This document shows positions 48,101 to 60,489 of a stretch of DNA of 64,000 nt, one piece after another. A model generated the notes under the pieces. That model had not been told where the DNA came from and searched no databases. It saw only the letters and a list, made by a program, of their open reading frames with translations. A program made the translations under genes and the position numbers. The DNA is taken from positions 18,544,192 to 18,608,191 of the forward strand of contig NC_037603.1 of the NCBI RefSeq assembly GCF_003073045.1, written 5' to 3'. The stretch is from Pomacea canaliculata (Eukaryota; Mollusca; Gastropoda; Architaenioglossa; Ampullariidae). Numbering within the stretch: the stretch's first letter is position 1; each line of letters opens with the position of its first letter.

Positions 48101-49619
48101 TAGTACTTATAGGCCACCCAGCTACTGTAGTACCTAGATTATTTCACACAATAAGTAGCCTGTTTACATTAGAATGCATGCAAAAATTAGACATTTAGTG
48201 CAGTCTCACATCATACAGGTGGATCACTTACTGTTATATGAGCCTGCAGTGAGCAGGCAACATCATACATCACAATTTGCTTTGTACTAGCTGTGCAAAG
48301 CTGCTCTGCAGCAATTTGTTGTAAAATATATACAGGATACCCAAATCTGGAATGATTAAAAAAAAACACTTTTCATCAAATTGATTTCTTGTCTCACATT
48401 TAGTAGCAACTCCACATTCGGAGACTAATCAGACTATGATATCTACTAAATTTATTTATTAAGTTTATTACCTCTCTCCATGCTGCATATTCACAAAATG
48501 CAGAGGGAAACCATGTTGACACACAGCACCAAACACTCCTCTGATGTCCAGTTTTGCATTTTTGTTTTTTGACCTGACAAGATCACCTGCTTGAAAATTT
48601 GAACATTCCTGCAATGAAAGTAGTCACTCATAGTCAATAACTTCCATTTGCATAAAAGCACATATACAAATATATTGCACTAAAGAGTAATTTAAGAAAT
48701 ACAAAGAATATAAGATTATAGTGCACACCGAAGATTTGCTACTTGATTTCGATGTTGCCTCATGATGAGTGTTGACAAAGTTTCTGACATCATCATCTGG
48801 ACAAAACACACTAAATCTAGCATGTTCAAGTCCAGGTCCAAATCCAGAATTCATCTTGTGCACAAGCCAAAATTAGCGTCCATCGAGATAACACATCTCT
48901 CTGGCTTCTGTGAAAAAACAGACCATAATCTTATTGTTACTGTTAGTATTACACATGTGTACCACATTTTACACGTTTTTTAATGATGTAAACAAAAGTG
49001 TATTTGCATCATGAAATAGAAGATATGTTTTTGAAAAATCTTCTCATTATCAGTAGGCATTAGACAATGTTAATAAATTTTCTTTATATCAAAACATCAA
49101 GAAACTGATGTGCATAGATTAGGCATATCTTAAACAGCTTAAATTGCCACCATGTGAAAATATTATGTACAAATAAAGTGTAAATATACTTTTGTGGGTG
49201 TTTTTGTTTGCAGAATACAGCAACTGTGTTTAAATATTTCTTAAAATGCCAAATCATTAACCCTTACAACATACCAGGCTACATATTGGGCACTTCTTGC
49301 CCAGTAATTCGTGGGCATGAGCTGTTTCAAGGCACAACACCTGATGATGGTGAAATTCTATAATTGTGTTACCTGCAATAAACCATTAAACAAACATATA
49401 AAATATCATTTTCACAATCCACTTATTCTGTCCATACTTTCCAAATAATGTAAACTGAAATTATTGGCTTATAACTCTTATAATTAAACTATATTTACAT
49501 CCATAAAATGAAACTGTCGCACTTCTTGACTACAGGTCTAGTGGCACTGATACAGTTCTCTATGGAGTCAGTAAGCAATATGCCATGAGTAGTTTCTTGC
49601 AAGTTAGACTTGTTGGACA

Positions 49620-49800
49620 ACGTATGATGATATGTTTACCAAATGTCTTGTGCATGTTTCTGTAATCCCTGCTGTGACAACATATGATGATGTGTTTACC
49701 AAGTCTTGTACATGTTGCTGTTGTCATGCTGTGACAAAATATGATAGCATGTTTACCAGTGCCTTATACAGGTTTCTGTAGTCCCTGCTGTGACTGTGCA
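49620..49800. repeat. Tandem repeat, about 60-bp unit, 3 copies, at the end of transposase exon 4
   Basis: Units begin near 49622, 49682 and 49738 and share TATGATGATRTGTTTACCA, then a CATGT...CTG stretch and GCTGTGACA. The copy nearest the exon overlaps coding sequence (SRDYRNLYKALVN); the others look like later duplications of it. Confidence 0.65.
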
Positions 49801-52099
49801 GAAATGTTGTCCTCCGCTGCAATGCATTACAAAATTTCTGCAGAGACATTTGCCCTTCTAGTTGTAGCATTCTGCATAGCTCCATTAGTTTCATGCAGAA
49901 TGCTGTCTCTGGCTTCTTCGGAGTTGATGGCCATAACCCATTCTAACTAACGTTACAGCTTCCGGCTCACACTCACAAAACTGCATTTTGATTGTGTGAT
50001 CTCTGCCTATAATAATAAAGGGAAAAACATAAAAAAGTGCTTTTCGTATTTGATACTGTTCTACCCTTACAGAAATATTATGCAACATATTCTCATTGTT
50101 CAAAAATACTGCCTACTTCCTCACTACATGTTAAACTACAGCATAAGGTAATTCAGTAAAGTAAATATTCTTACCTTTCAGAATTGTAAGTTAAAGCTGG
50201 TTAGAGCTTTCATTTATAAAATAAAAATAAAAGTAAACATAGGAAAAAAAAATTTATAAATCTTTACACCAAAAAGTGACAATAGGTTATACATAATAAT
50301 ATAAAGTCTGGCAAAGCAGACAGCCTGTAAGCAGATGTCACATGCGAAGAAAAAGAATTGCATGCTCAAGATGAAAGCAAAACCCAGGGCAGCTAGCCGT
50401 CACTGGTGACAGCGTTGAAGTGTGAACATTTATTCACATTTAACATCTATTAAGTAACATTTATTCACAATCTTGTTTGTTTTGGTGAAGCAAGGTTCGT
50501 CCATAATGTGATATTTTGAATGCATGACAATAAAAATGTGAAAAAATTTAAGAGAAATGCATGGGTAAACTCTGTTTTTCTAGAAAACATAATAATCTTG
50601 CATATGTACCTTGTGCATCAAAAACTGTAATCTGACGGTAGTAGAGCTTGTCACACTGGTGCTCAGACAAAATGGTTGTTTCTCTTAACACAGGTGCAAA
50701 CAATGATGCATCCTGACAATACAATAGCAAATTTTAATGTAAGCTTGCAGCATTTAAGTCTATAAATATGCCATAATCAAATTATGGAATTCATTTCAGT
50801 TTCAAACCTCATCAAAATGCATTCCATGAGACTGTAATGCATAATGGTGTATCAGTTATTACATTAACTAAGTCTTACCACATTTCAGATTCCTTTCAGT
50901 TGATTTTCTGAACCACGTGCTTATATAAATAGAGATATATATTGAGAGAGAATATATTTTCAAATTGCCAGTCCCATGGTGTATATTTACATTTACATAA
51001 CAATCTAAAACATTATAAAAAATATCTATCCACAAATGTTGTGAACTGTACTTACTTCTTTCCAACTGTATGTCTGATGATACAGCACCAAACAATGGAT
51101 CTTCTCATCACAAGCCTTGCAATAAAGGCTTCTAGGTCCACAGTCAGGACACCAGATAATCTCTGGACCTGTGTACAGCCACAGAAGCTGCACTTTTTTG
51201 TGGCAGGACTGAATCCTTCAATGTGGACACGAACAAGACCTGCTCGCAGATCTTTCCAGCCCTCAGCCTCAGACACTTTTTTCTTCTTGTGATTGCTGAC
51301 TCCAGCTACATCTGATGAATCTATCCATGGTACATGTAATGCTTAAGAGTCTGACTTTCAATCAATATTAGAAACTAAGATAGTTAACTACATCTGATAA
51401 CAAAGTTTATCATTCTAATGTTCCATGCACTTTAATCTCCTTTTCTATATTAAAAAGCATGTATTTTTACAGAAACGTTCATGTAGGTTATCCAGCATCT
51501 CTCTTTCTATATATAAATACATATATCTTTATATTTTAACACACAAAAAAATGAAGGGGTATAAATAAAAACATATATCAGCATACTTTTCAAACATGAA
51601 ATGCATATATTTACACTGTGTCCAGTTGAAAACTAATTTCACATTTTCTGTAGTCATGTCAAAAGGTCTTGTAAGAATTGGATAGAATTTTCCAATACAT
51701 ACTGCTATCTAGAAGAATATCCTGGAAGGTGGCACATTCCTCCCGTTGATGGGTGCTTAAACGTCCACTTTGCCCCTGTTGAAGAGTTCTATTTTCCTCC
51801 GTACAAGCCCTAACAGCCTGCGATGAAAATCGTACCCTACGCTGACGAACATGCCCGCGTTTATCCATATAGGAAATATATCCACCTGGATACCACTTTC
51901 TTGGCCGTGGCATAGTTGATTCACTGCAAGCGTCTTCATAAAATAGTAAAAGAGAGAAAAACGAGATCAATACCACAAAGTAAACAATTTGAGTGGCAAG
52001 ACACGGCCTAATACAAATCACATTTGCTTATTTATGAAATGTATTGTAGCATGACCACCACATTAATTTCAGTTATAATGTATAGCTATCAACTCTTTA

Positions 52100-53618
52100 T
52101 AAACGCTTACTATTCCTATTTCATGTACGATACTCAATACAGACGTTATGAACGCTGATCTATGTACATGTGGGAGATATACAATCTTAATGACAACAGT
52201 TCTAAGAACGAACTGCATTTCCATCAAGCTGATGTAACATTGCTGGAATCGAAACTGCTCTCTGACAATACATAAGCATTAAAAAAAAATACCTACAAAG
52301 TAAGAAAGCAACTGCTTATGACGAAGTTAATAATCGAGTACACACACGTGGACGCACCGAGACTAATGGAAGAGCTCCCAACAGGGAGACACGTATTAGT
52401 GGGGTTCTCGTTTTCATTAGCTTTGACATTAATTCTTCTTGGTGATATTATACATGTTTTATCTATTTGTATGATTTTATTTCTTAATTTTACTTTTCTA
52501 AATAACCAGTTTTTGGTTTTGTTTCTTTTTCTTTTGTTTTAAGGAGAGAACATCGAAATGACTCCTCCCTTACAGAAAAAATACTTCCTAACTTTGTACC
52601 AGAAGAAAATCGAACCTTAAAAGACTAAGGCTAACAATATAATATTATAGTGCATACAATATATAATTTCCCCACGTTTCCTTCTGCTTTTGTGATCCGC
52701 CTCTATACTTTTTAGAAAGCATTCTGGACGTGTTTTGGAACTCTTTGGAAAAGGAAATCAAATGACACTGACTGACGTCCCCCCACCTCTACTCCTCATC
52801 AAAATAAAAACAACACAGACTTTCACATATTAAAAAACTCCACAAAGCTCTTTAGACATTTTTTTTTCTCTTTATTAAAAATATCAGCACTTCTCCCAGT
52901 GCTATAGCCTTTGTTGTTGACCCTTCGTTACACGATGCAAGCACGTATAGGAATTCTGTCAATTTCGTGTTTGCCGATGTGTTTAATCCTTTTGCTGATT
53001 AATTCTGCTTTTGTAAAACGTCTGCTGCATTTTTAAAAAGAATTAAAAATCATATATTCTGTCGTTCGATCCTTGATTCGACCTTTACTAGTCGGGTTTT
53101 CGAAAAGGAAAACAAATCGACAGGGAATGACGCCCTGGCATTAATTCGCTATACGGTACATCGTCACCGAAGCAACCTTTCCATACCAACAAATCCACAA
53201 AGCTTTGTGTGCACATTTTCCTATTTCATTATTTACAAAAATAATTGACAAAAATAAAAGATTTTCTCAATGCTATAGGCTGTGAGTTGACCCTTCGGTA
53301 ATCGACAATAAGCAAATATACGTATGGTCGATTCGATCGATCGTGTTTCCCTAATTTTCTTCCCTGTTCCTTCTGCTTTCATACTACATCTGTTAACTTT
53401 ATAAAAGGCATTTTAAAATCGTATTTACTGTCGTTCTATCTTGAATTCGGCGTTTTTCATCGTACTCTAAATGACTAAATATTGTAGTCATTCGTGAGAC
53501 GATGCGGCTGAGTAGGTAGGTTGCCGGCATCCGTTGCCCATTGCGCGCAATGGAGTTCGGCTCAGCCGAGGTAGCGAGAACGAAAACTTTTTGGACTGAG
53601 TCAGGGTCGCATCGGGTG
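52100..53618 (-). repeat. Right terminal inverted repeat of the KDZ-type element
   Basis: Reverse-complement partner of 40352-41917, about 45 bp shorter because of small indels. The tip palindrome CATTGCGCGCAATG is kept at 53539-53552. The transposase start at 51913 lies just inside it, so the repeat probably supplies the promoter. Confidence 0.9.
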
Positions 53619-53648
53619 CATCATCATCATCATCATCATCATCATCAT
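53619..53648. repeat. (CAT)10 microsatellite, right flank of the large transposon
   Basis: Starts at the base after the element tip and runs in the same direction as the CAT tract on the left. If it belonged to the inverted repeat it would read ATG here. Confidence 0.9.
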
Positions 53649-56600
53649 AAAAGAGATCCGAAGGAGCAGGTGAGAGTTCGCCCTTACGGCAAGTCCGGGT
53701 TATAAAGAATTCACAACGACAACAATGATGATGACAATGATTGTGATGACAACGACAACGTCGACGAGAACAACAACGACGATGACGATCCTACCCAAAC
53801 TCTTGATTTGAAACAAATTTTCAGTCCACTGGGTATGATAAAGGAAGGGTCGGAGCGGGCGGACAAGTCCGCGAAGCAGAGACGGAAGAAGCAGCAGATA
53901 GACGGGAGACAGGACGCCGTGAGCAGCGCTCACTAGAAGCGGCGAGGGTTTATGAGTCGAAGGCGTCTCGACAAGCTGCCAGGTTTATCACTACCGTCGC
54001 CCCCGTGTAGTTCATGCCGACCCGTCTGCACTTGATAAGCGGTAGGAAGAAACGATTTTGAGCGGGAGGGTTTGGGGGAGTTCAGCTTAGTCACTGGATT
54101 GTGGTTTTGTTGTTGTTGTTGTTGACGGCCATGGTAGATGGCAGGATGATGGTTGTGGTTGTCGTAGTGGTAGTGGGGGATGACTCTCGTACACACAGGC
54201 ATTCGCGCAACTACCTACTCTCCCAATCCCCGAGACATAAACACACACAGAGGCAGACATCTATAGCATCCTAACAAAAACTTCGTTATTATTAAACAAT
54301 ATTGTATTTGACATAAATAAAATCTTACTATTATATATTTACAGTACATGTATTAGTATTTCTTTTGCTTGATCAGTCCTAGAAACACAAAACTACATCA
54401 ACAAGAAACAGAAAGAGACACAGAGAGACACAGAGAAAGACACAGAGACAGAGAAAGAAGGACTTCAAGGCTGGTGGCGATGCCAGGACGAGATGTCCGA
54501 CTATTGTAGCTGCGATCCAGCGCCAGACAGCGCCATCTTCACGAAAGAAGGAACCCAGCCGTTGGTCACGTGCAGAGTTCAAAGGTCTTTGACAGCGCAA
54601 ACGATCCAACAGAGAGTGACAGCAACTCGATGGGAGATAACCAGCAGCCCGATGAAACTACGACTTCAAATGGTTCGCAGGACAACTCATGGCTCGCAGG
54701 GGAGCCAACTCTCCTGCTGCAGCCAGCAACGCGTCAGTCGTACTGGTCATCGTCTGATGGCTGTCAGATTGTCTTCTGTGAAGGTCTTTGTAAAAGGAAC
54801 AAAGTTCGGACCTGCTGGCGGTATACGTCCCACACATTATTTCTCTCAAACAATCTGCGGATATAAGACAGTAATAAATAACACCAACAACGAAAGTCTC
54901 AACGATGACAATACTGTCTTATCTTGTAAGGAGCACTTGCTTGGTTTTGTAACGGAGCGCACTTTCCCCGGTTATAACTGCCCTTTGTGATGAATAAAGT
55001 TAGTAATTTGTCATAGAACAATAGAAAGAATAGTAAGAAGAAGAACAAGAGATTTACTAATGCCGGAATGTCGTGAAGATTGTGGAGAGAATGCCAGCTT
55101 TATTCTCTGAGACCTCAGGCCTGCAAGGCGAGGGCTGTGAGAGTCAGAACTGGTGAGCGGTTACCTGAACTAATGCTTTTAATGACATCTCCGTCCTCGA
55201 CACTTGCTGACACACGTGCAGCAGCAGGTGCAGCAGAGGTCTGGGGTTTGAGCGTGCGCCGGTCACATCCAGTTATGAATGAACCGTGTTGCAGCGCCCT
55301 CTGTGTGGAGCGAGACACATACCTGATGAAGAGGGGCACTCAGGAACTCTACAACTCGGCAGAGAGAAGTTGTTTGGTAAAGTCTTTGCTCGCAAACGGC
55401 TGTCACTGCTCACCATATGTCTTTACATGTAAATATATATTTTTTTTGTTCCCTTGTTGAAGACGGCGTATCTTCTCGTCACAATTTCCTATCATTTACC
55501 ACATTGCAGCGAGAGAATTTCGCTTGTCTTAGTCGAGGTCACCTGTGTTAAGGTTAGCTCGCACGAAAAAACTAAAAATAAAAAACCAGAGTTTTCAAAA
55601 ACGCGCGAAAAACAGTTTTTCGCAGGTTTTTTTTTTTCTGTTTGCGATACTATTTGGACGAACTTTTTTCCCAGCTGATCTACACGACATCTTTTCTTTC
55701 ACATATCCATCGCCAATAAAAAAAGAAAAAAGGTTGACAGTTTCGTGGGATGACACAATGAATCAATTGTCATCAATACCTCCTTATAAATCCTGACTGA
55801 ACTTGAAAGCATACTACTCGTTGACGACATTGTAATTTGTGTGGAAACCTGTCTGAAGCTGATTTGTTTGGGTCCACTAGAGTCCCACAACCTCTGTTAA
55901 ATTTGTGATAAAATGTTTGCTTAAAATTCCAAGCAGGTCCCAGACTTTGGCGACCATTTTGTTGAGGGCGAAAACAGCAAACTCCAAAACATGAAGCAAC
56001 CAATTTGCTAAGCAGGTTTGCGAAACACGCTGCGTTGTGTGCAAACGGGTAGAATGGGACTGTTTCAGAAGCAAATTATAAAAAAAATTTTCTGGTTTGC
56101 CAAACGCTGTGTGACACAACCTTTAAACATCGCAATTCAGTGAACGAGCTTCGCACAAAGATAAGACCAAAGGATGAATGAAAGAAAGGGTAGGAGGCGG
56201 CGTGTAGGAATGGGGGAAAAAAATTGAGTTATTTACTGAAATACCACAACAGGGCGATAATATCAAACACCACTGAAGTCCTTTAAAATTTGCATTGCAG
56301 TATATACACATTCAACGACTGGAAGTTAATTCCTTCCACCCCATCAACTTCGGAATCAGATGGGGCTGCCAACAGAGCAGTCCATTTCTGGTCAGACGGT
56401 TCTAGACAGACACATCGAGACAGACACCTGGGTTCTAGTTTGTTCTCAGGGTTAGAACGAATGGTACAACACGAAATACCCTTTCGGCTCTCCTGTTGGC
56501 TGTAACCTTAACGACAACCGTGTTCCAAGATGATGTCAGGGCTTTGACTTACCTCTGAGCTCAGGTGAGCGTGTCAATGTTTGCAGGCTTGTGTTTCGGA

Positions 56601-56940
56601 GACGGAAGGTGTTTGATCAGATACGGACACCGACAAGCTTTTCCCATTCTGTAACAGCTTGCATGCTTTCACAAATTTCCTAGAACCATACAGAGTGCGC
56701 TACCTTCCCCGAGAAAGACTCCATAAATCTTGTGGGTAATGGGATCCACTCAGGTAAAATTTGAAGCTTGTTTGGTCCTTTTCGTCCAGTCACCTGCCCA
56801 GCAGCAAAGGTAAAATATCTCGGCAAAAGAATCAGGACCTGTCTTCAAGATGGCGTGGCCTAAACACGGGGAAGCACAGATCATCGCACTCTGGACTTGG
56901 GTCAACGGGTCCTCACTTTCGTAAAAATGAAATTCTGTAG
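53649..56940. other. Intergenic; only a doubtful open frame at 54493-54990
   Basis: A 165-codon frame (54493-54990) and an overlapping 98-codon frame (54570-54866, rich in Ser, Asp and Asn) are both open. Neither shows a recognised domain or clear splice context. FVKGTKFGP in the first loosely recalls a PR/SET motif but stands alone. The rest shows nothing supported. Confidence 0.3.
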
Positions 56941-56950
56941 TCAGTGTTGT

Positions 56951-56976
56951 TGTTATTATTATTATTATTATTATTA
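56951..56976. repeat. (TTA)n microsatellite
   Basis: An uninterrupted TTA run of about eight units. Confidence 0.85.
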
Positions 56977-57469
56977 ATGGTGTGAACTGCTCACAAATTT
57001 ATCGTTCAATGGAAGGAAATAAAATATAATAAAGTATAAAACATATATAATAGCGAATTTTGTCTCTGTAGTCACTTCTTATTGTCTCTCTCTCTCGGCG
57101 TGTGTGTAGGTGGATGGGGTGGATGGGGTGGATGGTTGGGGTATTTGTGTGCTGGTCACGACTCTGTCTCAGACTTTAACAACTTATTTATGTGTCTGTT
57201 TGTTTATTTATACATTTTTTTCCATTTTCACTCAAGTTGCGCGTCATTACCCTGCCTGCCACTATCTTGCCGCCTACAGCCTAATGTATTGTCTCCCTTG
57301 TCACGAGGCGGCAATGGCCGACCTGAACACCTTCAGTCACAGAAAACCAATCTGTTTTCACGCCAGCCATTATGTTCGCGAGCCAGCCTGCAAAAACTCC
57401 GCCTCTGGCGATAGAGAAAAACTGTCTCGAAATTCGTTACAGCTGGCCGCAGCGTCAACCAAGTGGGTT

Positions 57470-57595
57470 TTTCTCACCCCCTTCCTCTGTCCCTCTCTCT
57501 TCCCCTTCCTTCGTCTCTCTCTCTTCCCTTCCTCTGTCTCTTTCTCTTCCCTTCCTCTGTTTTTCTCTCTCTCTTCCCCTTCCTTGGCACGAAAC
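57470..57595. repeat. Pyrimidine-rich minisatellite, about 30-bp unit, 3-4 copies
   Basis: Units of the form CTCTCTCTTCCCCTTCCT alternating with CTGT/TCGT spacers. Open frames through it are composition artefacts. Confidence 0.6.
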
Positions 57596-57815
57596 CTCGC
57601 GAGGCAACTAACATCGCGTCTTCATTTAGAAGATGGATGGAGGAAGGGAGATAAACGCGATTTTAAATCGCTGGCAGTGTGGCGGGCGTTTACAAACATG
57701 GCGTCCGCGCCTCATAAATCTGGTGCTAGTCTCAGGCAGGAGCGAGGAGAGACTACCACTGCTGGGGTAGGACCTGGTGGATAGAGTGACAGAGATTCAC
57801 CGCTAGCTCGAATGA

Positions 57816-57870
<55 letters not shown>
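57816..57870. repeat. (ATC)18 microsatellite
   Basis: About 55 bases of CAT/ATC repeats. It is the same motif as the microsatellite split by the KDZ-type element, but here no element is inserted. Confidence 0.95.
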
Positions 57871-57889
57871 GTCGTTTTTATAGGTTTGT

Positions 57890-58045
57890 TGTTGTTTAGG
57901 AAGGATTTGTATACCATCTCCTTCCCCCTGTCACCTCCCCTTATAATCCAGATATTCTATTTTTTCTGAGCGGCTGCACAATGGACAAGCTTGGTCTCGA
58001 ACCAGCAACATTGCCTTGCACGAATCACTCATCTACAACAGCCTC
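57890..58045 (-). repeat. tRNA-derived SINE, minus strand
   Basis: The reverse complement contains GCTGGTTCGAGACCAAGC, a strong B-box, preceded by GTAGATGAGTGATTCGTGC in the A-box position and followed by a body ending near the microsatellite. Confidence 0.6.
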
Positions 58046-59660
58046 CCCTACACGTAAAGTACATTAATCTTCAGGTATGTATGTACCCGAGTCATTAACA
58101 CCTGCGTTGTCGAGAAGAGGATGGAGCAGCCAGTGATGGACTGCAGCAAATCAAGAACAAGAAAGCTTGGGTACGGGTGGTTTAGTTTAATGTGACGGGG
58201 ACAAAATGTATCAAATACTCGGCATACTTTCGGCAATAACCTAGGGCGCCACCTTTATTCCCTGCTTCAGTTGGACTTTCTTAAACGAGAAAGTCTTTAC
58301 CCAGGGGTGGGAATGGGAGGGTAGGGAAGGGGTGCTTGCACCAGAACGTTCCGACTGACGGGTCGCCAGAAGAAATCTCTTCCTACTGGTCTTGTGTGAA
58401 CCTATCAGGGACGGCAATCTAAATAGACTTGTCAAAACACGAGCAAGCGCCGGGACCGAGGCTGGCGTTTGAGAAGCTGTCTTCTTCTATCCCCCAGCAT
58501 CCCGCGCTTCCGGAAACGTGTCTGTCATGTGACAGGTTCATCTCGCGACTCCTAGCGGCGGGTCCGGTGGCTGAGTTCCAGCCGCCATTATTCTGCTCTC
58601 ACGGGGTCGGTTTATTAAGGGAGGATTTATGTGTGGTGTACTTCAAACACTGCGACCTGCGTCAGGTGATCGCTCTCTACGGCTGAAGTCAAAGAAGTCT
58701 AGAGTTCTTGACTGTTTGTTTCTTTCTCCTCAAATTTTCATAGCTTGGTTCAATTTCTTTCAGCAACTCTAGTATTTTGTTTGTTTGTTTATTAAATTTT
58801 CAGTGGACTTCGATTCCGTGAGGTTAATTAATTTCCGTTTCTTATCTGACGTCATCTGACTCCCACCACGTCCGTTGAAGGGGTGAATGGAAAGCGGGAA
58901 GGGGGTGAGTGGGTGAGGACGACTTCTCTTGTTAGTGTCTCTTAATTTATCAACCTTTACATTAACAGATATTCATTTCTTCATATCTCTCTCTCTCCCT
59001 CCTCTCCCTCTTTCATTCTTTCTCGCCAAGGCTCTCACTTTTTATTCTCTGCATTCTTCTCCTCTACCATTTCTCTCCCTTGATACATATTTCCCTCACC
59101 TCCCCCCACTCTCTCTCGGTATTTACTCCTGTCCGCGTATCTCTCCTAACCGTCTCTGCTTCTCACTTCTTTCGCTCTTCGCAAGACGAGCGAAAATGGA
59201 TATGATGTACGAGGAGAAGATGGAAGACAGTTGCTACGAAATGTTGGTTTCTCTTTAAGCGTATAAGACACGATGCAACAGATCGTAATCGAGGTTAAGG
59301 GGAGAAGAAAAAAAAAGGGCGGGGGGAGGAAAAAAAGGAAATGGGAAAAACCGAAGGAAAAAAAAAAGATGGCGAAGACGTCGGGGCAGGGTTCAGTTGG
59401 CGCTAATGTAGCAAAACCATTTTACGGAACGTGCGCGAGGCCGCTTGATGTGGGCTGAAATTTCTCGCGCGTGACAGGCGAGCGATGTTTCTTGCCTCTA
59501 GCACCCCACCCACCACCAACCCCACCCTCCAGCCTCCCCATCTCGTCCTCCTCCCCCTCAACCATTCACTTTAGATTAGGGTGAGGGGTGGCGGGGCGAG
59601 GCTTATAGTTTTCCCGAATTAAAAAAAGTTATTTTTGCTTTGTATTGCTTGACACGCTCT
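58046..59660. other. Intergenic with pyrimidine- and purine-rich tracts; no gene supported
   Basis: CT-rich at 58985-59160 and A/G-rich at 59295-59370. A short frame starting at 59195 (MDMMYEEKMEDSCYEM) has a reasonable start context but no recognised family and no good splice donor. Confidence 0.35.
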
Positions 59661-59679
59661 CTCTCTTTAGCGCTCGCTC

Positions 59680-59757
59680 ACACACACATATACACACACG
59701 CACACACATATATACACATACGCACACACACGCGCGCACGCACAGACACACACATAT
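59680..59757. repeat. Impure (CA)n microsatellite
   Basis: CA repeats with TATA and GCGC interruptions, about 78 bases. Confidence 0.85.
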
Positions 59758-60480
59758 GTGAACAGTCAGCTTTTAAACTGGTTAAAGATGTAAGACAATT
59801 TTCTTCTCAACTATCCAATAAAATTTTTAAAAAATCAAAAAGGATGCGGGTGAGATAGGAAAGATGAAGGAGGAGAAAATGTTTGACCGGGAAAAAGATC
59901 TTACAGAAATACTGTAGAATTATCCTCATGAAGGCAAAAAACCACGTGATGTTTGTCCTCAGACTATTTACAGAAAGAAGGTCAGGTGATCAGTGCATGG
60001 TTCAACACCTAGAAGCACCTGAAACTTTGAGATGCACTTAGTTAACACTTGTCCCGGGCACAGCCCATCGTCTTGCACTTTGATACCTGCATACACACGA
60101 CCTGCCAGTTTCAAACGGGTGGAGTTTAACACCTGTTAACACCTGTCACCGCGTGCATGGCTCCTGGCTGTCACTCTAACTTTTATCAATTTCATTCATT
60201 TCATTTCAAATTCATCGACACTTTGGAGGCTGCACATACCCGTAAAAACTTTCCTTTAAATATTCCCACAAAGTGGGGGTCAAAACACGGTCATCCCCAT
60301 TCCCTCGAATGAGTGTCTGGCATTCCCATACTTATTGTTTCGTAAGCACAAACTGAAATATTTATACGGTTCTCATCCAGATGGATGCCACCAGACCTCA
60401 GAGGCCCACACTATATATACACCCGAGTAGTAATTCAGACTCTTTCTGAAACTTCACCTCTTGGGTTGTCTAACAGCGGG
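59758..60480. other. Intergenic, no gene seen
   Basis: No repeats or coding signals recognised. Confidence 0.5.
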
Positions 60481-60489
60481 CACGGGGTC

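Larger units (their letters stand above)
45090..51913 (-). pseudogene. KDZ-superfamily transposase gene, multi-exon, frameshifted
   Basis: Exons on the minus strand by eye: 51913-51703 (MPRPRKWYPGG start), 51341-51056 (CSFC...WCPDCGPRSLYCKAC cysteine cluster), 50712-50610 (HQCDKLYYRQITVFDAQG), 50006-about 49740 (FCECEPEA, WPSTPKKPETAF), 49372-49275 (KKCPICSL), 48907-48729 (ISMDANFGL), 48608-48472 (GVFGAVCQHGFPLHF), 48346-48232 (IVMYDVACSL), 47714-47634, 47375-47198 (DGEAMERLWSFLRRF...ALLHYARR), 46981-46901, 46659-46595, 46163-46075, then C-terminal coiled-coil pieces at about 45545-45370 and 45350-45090. The DDE-type residues fit Asp in SMDAN, Asp in MYDVAC and Glu in DGEAMERLW. Single-base frameshifts occur in exons 2, 4, 6 and 9 and nearer the end, so no full-length enzyme can be made. 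Confidence 0.82.
40352..53618 (-). mobile_element. 13.3-kb KDZ-type DNA transposon with about 1.5-kb inverted repeats
   Basis: Defined by two long inverted repeats (40352-41917 and 52100-53618) whose outer tips read CACCCGATGCGACCCTGAC inward on both sides. Between them is a minus-strand, intron-containing transposase gene (about 51913-45090) that starts some 190 bp inside the right repeat. The left interior, 41918-45090, has no recognisable gene and includes an assembly gap. KDZ transposases are RNase H-fold enzymes with N-terminal cysteine clusters known from fungi and animals. Both flanks are (CAT)n on the same strand, so insertion into a microsatellite is likely. The transposase has several frameshifts and the inverted repeats have drifted apart, so this copy is inactive. 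Confidence 0.85.

Noticed and set aside
54493..54990. 165-codon open frame with FVKGTKFGP, reminiscent of PR/SET domains
   Set aside because: Only one short motif resembles PR/SET; flanking core motifs are absent and another frame is equally open.
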